Below are positions 25,059-32,385 of a DNA stretch of 64,000 bases, one piece after another. The translations under genes were made by a program, and so were the position numbers. Source of the stretch: Nocardioides flavescens (lineage in GTDB: Bacteria; Actinomycetota; Actinomycetes; Propionibacteriales; Nocardioidaceae); contig NZ_WUEK01000001.1 in NCBI RefSeq assembly GCF_009823805.1, forward strand, positions 494,704-558,703, written 5' to 3'. The notes beneath the pieces are model-generated. The model was not told the origin of the DNA. It did no database searches and saw nothing but the letters and a program-made list of their open reading frames with translations. Numbering within the stretch: the first letter of the stretch is position 1; every line of letters begins with the position of its first letter.

Positions 25059-26176
25059 TCCGCGATGAGATCGAGCAGCAGCTGAGCATCTGCCCGCTTC
25101 TGCGCCGCAGCCGTCACGGCGGCTGGTTCGCCGCGCGCCAGCGCTTGCAGCCAGCCGCGAACTTGCAGCGGGTCCAGCACGGTCGCAACGCGGTTGCGTG
25201 ATGTCCAGACGCTGACCAGTGCTCGCCGGCTATCACGCTCGCTGACACTCGTAAGCACATGCCCGGGGCAACTTACAATCGGCACAACCGAAGCAGGTGC
25301 GTCTGCGGCACTGTGACGTTGACTGAGGAAGACCACCTGGGGACCGATAACGAACCGTTCCCACCCCACGAGTCCACGGTGAAAAGACGCCGAATCCGGC
25401 GCCACGGCTGCTGCTGGCCGTTGCACGTCTCGGATAATGAGCAAATCGGCGACGCGCCAATCACCTGGGTCCGGCAATTGCAGCGCTTTTAGTGCCTCGA
25501 GCTCAAAACGAGGCGTGCGGTACGTCACGGCCGCTGTCCGCAGCTCAACGCGCCCTAGTCGCTGGCACGCGGCTAATAGGTTGTCGCGTTCACGACCTGC
25601 GCTCGGGCGAGTGAGTTCGGGAAACAAGGTGGTGATGATTGTGCCGCCGCTGTCGACCTGCTGCGAGGCCAATGAGAGCCAGCGCTGCACATCAGCCAGA
25701 TACCACGGCGGGTCGACGATGACAACGTCCGAGGGCAGGGCTCGCCCGATGACTGCCGCGACCTCACCTATCAGAACCTGCGCTGCGCCCACGAGGTTGG
25801 GGAACCGCAGTGTCACCGCGTCGTTCGCATCGATGAGGGCGAGTGAGCCCGGCGTGCCCACCAAAGCGCTGGCCACACTGGGGGTCCCGACGGTCAACCA
25901 GCGCGACCCCGCCCCTCGGGCGTGCTCGGCGACAACCTCAGCACCGTGGCCGGTGAAGTACCACTCGTACAACAGGGGATGGAGTTCGGGCAGCACCGGA
26001 GGAGAGTGCTCCCGAACCCGACCCACTGGCGGACGCCGTCCCATCAGGTCCAGACACCGGGCAACTACCTCCGGGGGCGCGCCGGGGACGCGGTGCAACA
26101 GTTCCGTCCAAGTGCGGCCCTGTGCGTCGGTTAGTGCCGTAACGACACGAGTCTCGTAACTTCTATCGGAGCTCAT
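25055..26176 (-). CDS. methyltransferase-like protein with DPPW motif
   Basis: 373 residues from the ATG at 26176 (GAAGG upstream; an upstream ATG at 26215 is also in frame). The centre has a Rossmann-like pattern: SRWLTVGTPSVASAL, LALIDAND and VVIVDPPWY at 151-159. DPPW/Y is the catalytic motif of N6-adenine and related amino-methyltransferases. The N-terminal 70 residues look like a winged-helix region and the C-terminal 110 residues are of unknown type. It could act on DNA, RNA or protein. It is convergent with the radical SAM gene and followed upstream by the antitoxin-like gene at 26248 in the same direction. Confidence 0.65.
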   Translation of the reverse strand: MSSDRSYETRVVTALTDAQGRTWTELLHRVPGAPPEVVARCLDLMGRRPPVGRVREHSPPVLPELHPLLYEWYFTGHGAEVVAEHARGAGSRWLTVGTPSVASALVGTPGSLALIDANDAVTLRFPNLVGAAQVLIGEVAAVIGRALPSDVVIVDPPWYLADVQRWLSLASQQVDSGGTIITTLFPELTRPSAGRERDNLLAACQRLGRVELRTAAVTYRTPRFELEALKALQLPDPGDWRVADLLIIRDVQRPAAAVAPDSASFHRGLVGWERFVIGPQVVFLSQRHSAADAPASVVPIVSCPGHVLTSVSERDSRRALVSVWTSRNRVATVLDPLQVRGWLQALARGEPAAVTAAAQKRADAQLLLDLIAD

Positions 26177-26247
26177 CACGCTGCCTTCACCGATGGGCCT
26201 TGCCTCGGTAGCCACCGTAGCGGCCGCGGCGTGCTAGCAGCAGCAGA

Positions 26248-26658
26248 TCACGCCATGTCTGCTGCGTGGCGCTCAGCCCATACAGCACGCATGAAGTCTC
26301 GCGCTGAAGTCGCCCGCACTGGTTCGAGAGCATCCAAGTAGCCATTGGCTGATACGAGCCAGCCAGCGAACTCCCATCGAGTCATAAGATGACGCAGCGC
26401 CCACTGTGCGTAGCGGGTATGCGACGTTCCGATTGCCGTCGTGGTCTCGTCGAGGGTCGCGCTGTAGCGGACGTCGTCGAGCTCGAGCTCAAGAGCGCTG
26501 GATTGCTTCGGCGTGCATGGCGTGATTACGTCCAACGCGGTTAGCGGACTCTCATGAATAGTGAAATATTCAGACAGCACGCCAAGTAGCTCGTGCTTTT
26601 CCTCGCGAGTTAGACCGTCTTCGTATTGTGGTGCTAGCGCTTCAATATTCTTAAGCAT
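26248..26658 (-). CDS. antitoxin-like protein, paralogous to the C-terminus of the kinase/antitoxin fusion
   Basis: 136 residues from the ATG at 26658. Two stretches match the 320-residue protein at 23037: DGLTREEKHELLGVLSEYF against DGYTLAEKRDILNEVTAEF, and WEFAGWLVSANGYLDALEPV against WEFVGWLLSENGELDARRPV. It lacks the P-loop domain. The frame is open upstream to 26931, but that part overlaps the divergent promoter and the ASCH gene start and is unlikely to be translated. A palindrome 20 bases before the start suggests autoregulation. It may be a stand-alone antitoxin or regulator. Confidence 0.6.
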   Translation of the reverse strand: MLKNIEALAPQYEDGLTREEKHELLGVLSEYFTIHESPLTALDVITPCTPKQSSALELELDDVRYSATLDETTTAIGTSHTRYAQWALRHLMTRWEFAGWLVSANGYLDALEPVRATSARDFMRAVWAERHAADMA

Positions 26659-26677
26659 GGTCCTGCGGGTGTTTATA

Positions 26678-26695
26678 GTCAATTGTGTAATTGAC
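26678..26695. promoter_or_regulatory. perfect palindrome, putative operator
   Basis: GTCAATT-GTGT-AATTGAC: two perfect 7-base arms with a 4-base spacer. It lies 20 bases upstream of the antitoxin-like gene and overlaps the -35 box of a rightward promoter toward the ASCH/kinase pair, so one bound dimer could control both directions. Confidence 0.6.
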
Positions 26696-26720
26696 AACAC
26701 ATGCGCAGTAAGTGTATCAA
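26691..26720 (+). promoter_or_regulatory. sigma-70-type promoter for the ASCH/kinase pair
   Basis: TTGACA at 26691-26696 and TATCAA at 26715-26720 with 18 bases between. It overlaps the palindrome at 26678-26695. The leader before the ASCH start would be about 175 bases. Confidence 0.45.
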
Positions 26721-26902
26721 TTCGTCGTTGGGAAGGAGCTTCCGGATCCGTCTTGTTACATAGGGCTGACGCTCGCCGTCGAAGCGTCCAACTGTGAAGC
26801 GTGTCGTCGATGCCGGCGATCGGAACGGCGCTACCGTCGGAATCATCGTCTGGCCCGCGGCGGACTGGCCCCACCTTCCGCCGCAGGACAAGAAGGGACA
26901 TA

Positions 26903-27439
26903 ATGATGACCATGAGCGCCCTAACACGCATCCAGGCATTGATCGAGGAGCGCCAATCACCAGAGGCAGGTGCGCTGAAGCTCGAGGAGCTACAAGCCTG
27001 GTCTGACCACGTCTTGGTACGCGTGCATGTGGCGGTGATGGTCGAGCCCTATCTGGCGAAGATTCAGCGTGGTGATAAGTATATTGAATCCCGCTTGACG
27101 AAAGTGAACATTGTCCCGTTCGACCGAGCACGTTCAGGTGACGTCATTCTCTTTAAACGATCAGGCGGTGCGGTCGTTGCGATTGCTGAAGTGGCTACGG
27201 TTGCGTTTCAGCAGTTGAGCCGTCCAGGAGCGCTCAATCAGTTGGTAGCACAACATCAAGAAGGCCTGAGCTACGAGTCTGGATACGCCGCAACTAAGTG
27301 CGAGGCGCGCTACGCCTCGCTGCTCTGGTTGCGCGATGTTAAACCAATCGCGCCGTTGCTCATCCAGAAGCGCGGACGTCAGGCGTGGCTAACCTTCGAA
27401 CCCACCGCACGTACGCGCGCCGATGCAGCGCTATTTTAG
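26903..27439 (+). CDS. ASCH-domain protein
   Basis: 178 residues from the ATG at 26903, chosen because AAGAAGGGA lies five bases upstream (in-frame ATGs also at 26906 and 26912). The ASCH domain is seen in VEPYLAKIQRGDKYIESRL, then ARSGDVILFKRSGG and IAEVATV, the expected I..G.K..E.R and GD...F pattern of this RNA-binding beta-barrel fold. One ASCH protein, YqfB, hydrolyses N4-acetylcytidine; others bind RNA or modified nucleotides. The end overlaps the start of the kinase gene by 17 bases, so the two are translationally linked. Confidence 0.78.
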   Translation: MMTMSALTRIQALIEERQSPEAGALKLEELQAWSDHVLVRVHVAVMVEPYLAKIQRGDKYIESRLTKVNIVPFDRARSGDVILFKRSGGAVVAIAEVATVAFQQLSRPGALNQLVAQHQEGLSYESGYAATKCEARYASLLWLRDVKPIAPLLIQKRGRQAWLTFEPTARTRADAALF

Positions 27440-27989
27440 TCAGCAACCGTCACGGTGGTCGGTGCTCCTCAGCGGAACGATGGGCAGCGGCAAGTCGAGC
27501 GTGGCGCATGTCCTGCAAGACGACTATCTCTTCTCGACCTGCTCCTTCGGCGACCTAGTAAGAGCAGAAGCAACGGCGCGACAGCTCGACAGTGCCAGTC
27601 GGACGGTTCTACAGGACCTCGGACAGGAACTTCTGGCTGTGCACGGTCCCGCGGGTTGGGTCGCCCGGCTTGTGACGGGTAGAGCCGAACCCCTGGTCGT
27701 CGACGGTGTTCGCCATGTCAGCGTGCAGGAAGCCCTCAAGCAGCGGCTGCCCGGTGCTGTGTCCGTGTTCCTGCGGGTGTCGCCCGCGGTGGCTGCGCAA
27801 CGGCTCCGTTTGCGTAGTGGCGAGGTCACGCAACAGCGGGCGCATGAGGTTGAGCGGGGTCTTTATGCCCTCGAGCGAACGGCAGATGTGGTGATAAACA
27901 CCGATCATTCCTCTGTGTCGCTCGTCGCCGCTCGCATCGCTAATGCGGCCAAACGGGACATCACAGGACCTGTGACGACCCTCGGCTGA
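27423..27989 (+). CDS. P-loop nucleotide/nucleoside kinase-like protein
   Basis: 188 residues. Walker A is intact: GTMGSGKS at 18-25. LVVDGVRH stands in the Walker B-like place, followed by VFLRVSPAVAAQRLRLR with lid-type arginines, the layout of dephospho-CoA and deoxynucleoside monophosphate kinases (including kinases of DNA base hypermodification). It shares overall order with the N-terminal half of the 320-residue fusion at 23037, whose P-loop is altered. The start overlaps the ASCH gene by 17 bases. Which nucleotide it phosphorylates is unknown. Confidence 0.7.
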   Translation: MQRYFSQQPSRWSVLLSGTMGSGKSSVAHVLQDDYLFSTCSFGDLVRAEATARQLDSASRTVLQDLGQELLAVHGPAGWVARLVTGRAEPLVVDGVRHVSVQEALKQRLPGAVSVFLRVSPAVAAQRLRLRSGEVTQQRAHEVERGLYALERTADVVINTDHSSVSLVAARIANAAKRDITGPVTTLG

Positions 27990-28449
27990 TCGCGGCAGAC
28001 CTCGATGGTCCTGCCGCACGTATCGGAGTTGGCCAGCCGGTCGCGGGATCGGGTCCGCGACAGCGGCGGGCAATCGAAGCGGCGCAGAACTTTCTGCACC
28101 ATCGAGACCGCCGTCCACAGGCGGTCGGCGATCCGTGCGGGTCCCCAGCGGCGAGCGACCCGCAGCCCGAGCACCCGCCGTTCGACCCGCGACGGTGTGC
28201 GCCGTGGAGAGGTCCTAGGACGCGAGGACCGGTCGACCATCCCCGCCCGGCCCTCGGCACGGTAGCGGTCGACCCACCGCTTCGCGGTTGTCACCGAGCA
28301 ATTCCGCCGTTTGGCGGCACGGCGGCACGGCGCCCAGCCCTTGTCCACCACGAGCTGGGCCAGGCGCAGACGACCCGCAGGTGTCAACTGAGCGTTAGCG
28401 TGGGACACGAAGACCTCCGGTTTGCGAGATGCGAATGCTTGGTCGCTTC
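27980..28449 (-). pseudogene. IS481-family transposase remnant
   Basis: The N-terminal part of an IS481 transposase can be read (SHANAQLTPAGRLRLAQLVV, TTAKRWVDRYRAEGRAGM, WGPARIADRL). A frame change near 28060 follows (PLSRT in one frame, DPATG in another), and the DDE catalytic region is absent, so it is inactive. The left end of the element lies near 28483. Confidence 0.8.
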
Positions 28450-28472
28450 GCACCTCACCCGGAGGTCTTCGT
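28407..28472. repeat. inverted repeat at the IS481 upstream end
   Basis: Two perfect 14-base arms, ACGAAGACCTCCGG (28407-28420) and its complement (28459-28472), around the transposase start. This hairpin belongs to the IS481 5' region and may limit read-through or translation of the transposase. Confidence 0.6.
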
Positions 28473-28518
28473 CATCGCACAACAGCCACGCCGTACCTAG
28501 CGGCCGTGGTCAGTACAC

Positions 28519-29061
28519 CTAGAGGCCAGGGGACGGCTGGTCAGCTTCGCGCGGTACTGCCACGAAACCCAGGTCGAGCACATCGGAATCATCTAGCGCC
28601 AGCGCTCCAAGAACACCTTCGAAGAAGTGGACAACCGCAGCTCGCTCTTGGTCATCCGACCCGTTTGCCAGGAATTGCATACCGTAGGCGTGCTGATAGC
28701 GTCCGATCGCTGGCTGACGTCCCCGCAATTTCTGTCGCACTAGGTCGTCGAAGCATGTATCGGGAGGAGTGTTGCTACATGAGACGTCAATGGAGAAGCG
28801 GGCGCTCCGTCGAATGGTTGCTAACCAGACAGTCCGGGGAAACGAGATCGTAAGGTCGGGTGCCCATGAACCGGCGAGGTCCTCGAAGGGGCTGCCCTCG
28901 CTCTGTACCAGCCGAAGTCGGCGCGACTCTTTACTCACCGAGAATGCTCGCCCGATTCTCGCCGTCGTCAACGTTCCATGCATCAGAGTCTCCTCGGCGA
29001 GTCGCGCTTGCGGTGAGCGTAGCTTGCCGACTCGGGACAAGTAGACTTTGAACGACGGCAT
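28519..29061 (-). CDS. hypothetical protein
   Basis: 180 residues, no signal peptide or membrane segment. Contains paired cysteines (CSNTPPDTC) and a C-terminal acidic part (DDSDVLDLGFVAV). I do not recognise the family. It lies between the IS481 remnant and a 200-base gap, transcribed alone. Codon usage looks genuine. Confidence 0.5.
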   Translation of the reverse strand: MPSFKVYLSRVGKLRSPQARLAEETLMHGTLTTARIGRAFSVSKESRRLRLVQSEGSPFEDLAGSWAPDLTISFPRTVWLATIRRSARFSIDVSCSNTPPDTCFDDLVRQKLRGRQPAIGRYQHAYGMQFLANGSDDQERAAVVHFFEGVLGALALDDSDVLDLGFVAVPREADQPSPGL

Positions 29062-29263
29062 GTCTCATCGTCATTGGGCAAGTTCCAAAGCCGATGAGTA
29101 CAGTCCATTCATTCGTTTCAGTCTGCGCGCCTTAGCAGGCGAAGTCAACCTTTGTCAATTTTGCCGACGGTGTGGCAACCTGCACTTTGCCTGCTGAACA
29201 TGATCGACTCCGTCGCAGCATCCGGGTAGAGATCCCGGTCCGACCTGAAGGTGACTCCGCGAA

Positions 29264-29524
29264 GTGGCAAAGAACAGCAATCAGCGAAACCTCGAGGAGA
29301 CTCGTCAGCTCACCGAGGAGATCGAGCAGCAACTTGCGGAGCCCGCGAACGCTACGAAAGTAGCGCAGATCAGCGTTTCGCTGGACTTCGAGCTCCAGGC
29401 GTACCTCCGACAGTCCGTCGCGCGCCCGCCCCGCAAGCTGATTCTCGAGGCCCTGCGACAGCCGGCTCCGGTAGCACCGGGACTCTTGAGGCGGATTCGA
29501 GAGTCAGTGGCTCGTCGGCGGTAA
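29264..29524 (+). CDS. small hypothetical protein
   Basis: 86 residues from a GTG. N-terminal half predicted as a charged coil (EETRQLTEEIEQQLAEPA), then VAQISVSLDFELQAYLRQ, which resembles a short ribbon-helix-helix or coiled segment, and an arginine-rich end. Its last 21 bases overlap the end of the convergent gene at 29504. Function unknown. Confidence 0.5.
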   Translation: MAKNSNQRNLEETRQLTEEIEQQLAEPANATKVAQISVSLDFELQAYLRQSVARPPRKLILEALRQPAPVAPGLLRRIRESVARRR

Positions 29525-30310
29525 CCCTTCCCGGTTACCTGCGCGGCGCCGCCACAGGTACCTCAAGGCCGTGGGCCCGACACTACGAGTCGCGCGAACC
29601 TCGTCCCGAGCGGCGTCGAGGAAGCCAGACCGCGCCATCTCGTACTCGTCGTAAGTCTTTTGCTTCGATGCGTACAGCGAGGCGGTGCTGCGCCAAGCCT
29701 GCGCGAGTTCCGTCGTGCGGTCGCTGAAGGTGAGCAGGAGTCCTGCCTCGACCTCAACGCGTTTGTCCTGCAGGCGTGCAGCTCTGGTCGTGACTAGTTG
29801 AAGTTCCTTCTGCAGGACCTTGACGACAGAAGTGGCCGGGTCGCCTACTGTCTGCTGTGCTTGGACCTTGAGCGCATTCATTCGAGCAACCACCGCCTCG
29901 AAGTCGTCGGCGGTAACCAAGTACTGAATGAGTACCTCGTACTTCCGGTCAGCTAGTTTGCTTCGCGCTTCCCAAAGCTTGATCACGACTTGCACGAGCA
30001 GCGCAAGCGCACCGGCAATGAGGGCTGCGTAGATGGGGGCGGCAGGTAGCGAAGCAGGTGCGCCGACCGCGGCGGCTGAGACGATCATGAGGCAATGCTG
30101 CCTAGCCAATCGACCAGCGCCAACACTCTTGCCACGTTGGTTCCGAGAACCCCTCGGCCAGGGCTTGTCGGTCCGGGCTCTGCCGAACCGCTCCCACGCA
30201 GCTTGTCGACTGACACCCAACACGTCGGCGACCATGCGATAAGAGGCGCCACCGCCATGTGTCTGGACGACAGCCTCACGTAGCCGCGCCTCCGCTAGCT
30301 CCATGTCCAC
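29504..30310 (-). CDS. HTH-like N-terminus followed by single-pass membrane/coiled-coil protein
   Basis: 268 residues if the first ATG is used. Residues about 7-45 resemble a helix-turn-helix (MVADVLGVSRQAAWERFGR). After a basic linker, an ATG at codon 75 (position 30088) begins a stretch with a membrane segment (IYAALIAGALALLVQVVIKLW) and about 150 helical residues rich in Lys, Glu and Gln. The membrane protein alone (194 residues) is a reasonable alternative gene, with the HTH part being a fused or decayed neighbour. Function unknown. Confidence 0.5.
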   Translation of the reverse strand: MDMELAEARLREAVVQTHGGGASYRMVADVLGVSRQAAWERFGRARTDKPWPRGSRNQRGKSVGAGRLARQHCLMIVSAAAVGAPASLPAAPIYAALIAGALALLVQVVIKLWEARSKLADRKYEVLIQYLVTADDFEAVVARMNALKVQAQQTVGDPATSVVKVLQKELQLVTTRAARLQDKRVEVEAGLLLTFSDRTTELAQAWRSTASLYASKQKTYDEYEMARSGFLDAARDEVRATRSVGPTALRYLWRRRAGNREGLPPTSH

Positions 30311-30551
30311 CGCCGCCGCGACAACCTAGTCCAGGAGGAGTGGCCGATCGGGTCGCGAGGTGAACCCCAGTGCTGTTCGCACTTATCTCTGGGTAGCGAA
30401 CAGCGAGCTGCCGACGGCCCTACTTCAAGGTTGGAACGGCCCCGCGAACGATCGAGGGCCGCCCACCCGGGCTGTCACAGGGGGCCGCCCTTTGCTCCGT
30501 CCCGGCAGCAGGTTGGTCGAACACACCTTCGACGCGGACCACCGTCTTGCT

Positions 30552-30573
30552 CAACACAATGATAGTGTTGTGT
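30552..30573. promoter_or_regulatory. inverted repeat before the nucleotidyltransferase start, putative operator
   Basis: CAACAC (30552-30557) and GTGTTG (30565-30570) around a 7-base centre; an overlapping pair ACACAA/TTGTGT gives a 20-base imperfect palindrome. It ends two bases before the GTG at 30575, so the transcript would be nearly leaderless and repression by the operon's own XRE protein is plausible. Confidence 0.4.
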
Positions 30574-30574
30574 C

Positions 30575-31006
30575 GTGTTCCCAGACTTGACCGACGGCAT
30601 GCTGCCGCCAGGTGTGTACGACGGGTCTTGGTCCGATGTGGTTGAGACCTTCGGCTACAACGCCACCCGTCAGGTTCAGCTCGCGGGTCTTCGCCAGCTT
30701 TCGCTCGGACTCGCCCGAGCGGGCTGTCGAGCTATTTGGCTCGATGGCAGCTTCGTCACCGATAAGGGCCGACCAGGTGACTATGACGCCTGCTGGGACC
30801 CGACCGGCGTCGACGGCGGACTGGTCGATCCGCTGCTCTTGAACTACCCGCGGACGCGAGCTGCCGCGAAGGCGAAATACTTGGGTGACATCTTCATCAA
30901 CGGCGTCGAGGGAGGCTCGGGTATGGCGTTTGTCGATTTTTTCCAGGTTTGTCGAGACGGCACCGCCAAAGGCATCATCCGCTTCAACCCCGGGGAGGTG
31001 TCGTGA
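30575..31006 (+). CDS. nucleotidyltransferase-like protein (DUF6932-like)
   Basis: 143 residues from the GTG at 30575. The motif WLDGSFVTDKGRPGDYDACWD holds the GS and D-x-D residues of the polymerase-beta nucleotidyltransferase fold. The rest is short, as in minimal nucleotidyltransferases of MNT/HEPN-like and abortive-infection systems. It overlaps the next gene, an XRE-ImmA peptidase, by the four bases GTGA. No HEPN partner is present. By context it is a toxin or effector; that is inference. Confidence 0.68.
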   Translation: MFPDLTDGMLPPGVYDGSWSDVVETFGYNATRQVQLAGLRQLSLGLARAGCRAIWLDGSFVTDKGRPGDYDACWDPTGVDGGLVDPLLLNYPRTRAAAKAKYLGDIFINGVEGGSGMAFVDFFQVCRDGTAKGIIRFNPGEVS

Positions 31007-32385
31007 TCCGCAATGAACGGCAACGGCGGGTGACACGTACGCAGCGAATGCGACTCAGACAGGCACTGGACGAGATTGATGCGTCGTCGGCGCCCGACTG
31101 GCAGAAGCAAGCCAGTGCTGCATCCCTGAACACCCAGATCATGGACCTTGACCTCGAGCTGGCCGATTACGCTGCCCTGCAGGCCTCGACCGCCTCAGTC
31201 ACAGCGGTAGCAAACCTCGCGGACCTGCCACGTTCGCTCGTGCGAGCACGCATCGCCCTTGGCCTCACGCAGCGCGAGCTCGCGGAGCGACTTGGACTCC
31301 GTGAGCAGCAGGTGCAGCGCTACGAGGCCAGCGACTACGCGGGGGCCAGTGTGGGGCGATTGCAGGAGGTAATGACCGCACTGGACGTGACCTTCGACGG
31401 TGAAGTCGGGTTGCCCGCTGCGGCAAACAATGGCGCTGCTCTCCGACGAGGGCTACGAGGTATTGGACTCAGCAGCGAGACATTGAGTCGACGCTTCTTT
31501 GGACAGGGAAGCGATGACGCCCCAACGCATGGATGGATGATTGCTGCTGCCCGCGCCGCTCGCATCTTCGATCTGGACATCGCCCGCGCCATCACCGGTG
31601 ACATCCCGCCGCGGACGAGTCTGGCCGCGTTCCGCGCGACGCGAACAGCGAATCGAGAGGCGCTGAACGGCTACGCCGTCTTCGCCGAGTACTTGGCGCG
31701 GTTGTTGCTGCGTGTCTGCACGCAGGAGTACCGGCCGCTGCCGAGTGCGGCCGAACTCCGGACACGGCTAGGGGATGACCTCGTCGAACGCCCACTGGAG
31801 TCGCTCACGCGGGTGGCCTGGGAACACGGCGTGCCGGTCTTGCCGCTTCGTGACCGCGGGGCGTTCCACGGCGCTTGCTGGCGCATCGAGGGCCGCCCCG
31901 TGATTGGACTCAAGAACACCTTCCGCAGTCCCGACCGCTGGGCGTTCCTGCTGGCTCACGAGTTGCACCACGCGGACAATCCGTCGGAGGGGGCAGTGCT
32001 CGAGGCTGACCTGCCAGTTGCCGAATGGCGCGAGCAGCCGGCCGAGCGCGCCGCGGACGACTTCGCCGCCGAGCTGCTCCTTGGACCGACCGCGGAGGCA
32101 ATGGTGCGGGTTGCGGTGCAACGCGCAGGTGGCCAGGCGGCGCGATTGGTTGACGAGGTGCCTGCGGTCGCGGCGGCGGGCAATGTCTCGCTCGGCCTGT
32201 TCGCGGATCACGTCGCCGCTCGCACCGGCCAATCTGGCGTCAATTGGTGGCCGACGGCGACTCAATTGCACTCCGGCACCGAAGACGCCTGGCTCATTGT
32301 TCGCAATTGTTTGTTTGACTACGTCGATTTAACCAGATTGGACTCCCTAGACCGGGACATTCTTATTGACGGGATTGGCTTATGA
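31003..32385 (+). CDS. XRE-family regulator fused to ImmA/IrrE metallopeptidase
   Basis: 460 residues from the GTG at 31003, which overlaps the previous stop and has GGGGAGG upstream; the frame is open further left but out of register with the real gene there. Residues about 75-130 are an XRE helix-turn-helix (RARIALGLTQRELAERLGLREQQVQRYE). The C-terminal half is an ImmA/IrrE zinc peptidase with HELHH (H319, E320, H323) and ERAADDFAAELLLGP supplying the third ligand. Such proteins cleave repressors or antitoxins after a signal. It is the middle gene of a three-gene overlapping operon. Confidence 0.85.
   Translation: MIRNERQRRVTRTQRMRLRQALDEIDASSAPDWQKQASAASLNTQIMDLDLELADYAALQASTASVTAVANLADLPRSLVRARIALGLTQRELAERLGLREQQVQRYEASDYAGASVGRLQEVMTALDVTFDGEVGLPAAANNGAALRRGLRGIGLSSETLSRRFFGQGSDDAPTHGWMIAAARAARIFDLDIARAITGDIPPRTSLAAFRATRTANREALNGYAVFAEYLARLLLRVCTQEYRPLPSAAELRTRLGDDLVERPLESLTRVAWEHGVPVLPLRDRGAFHGACWRIEGRPVIGLKNTFRSPDRWAFLLAHELHHADNPSEGAVLEADLPVAEWREQPAERAADDFAAELLLGPTAEAMVRVAVQRAGGQAARLVDEVPAVAAAGNVSLGLFADHVAARTGQSGVNWWPTATQLHSGTEDAWLIVRNCLFDYVDLTRLDSLDRDILIDGIGL

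Noticed and set aside
30949..31002. Longer N-terminus for the XRE-ImmA protein
   Set aside because: It would overlap the coding part of the nucleotidyltransferase; the GTG at 31003 has a good ribosome site and operon-type overlap.
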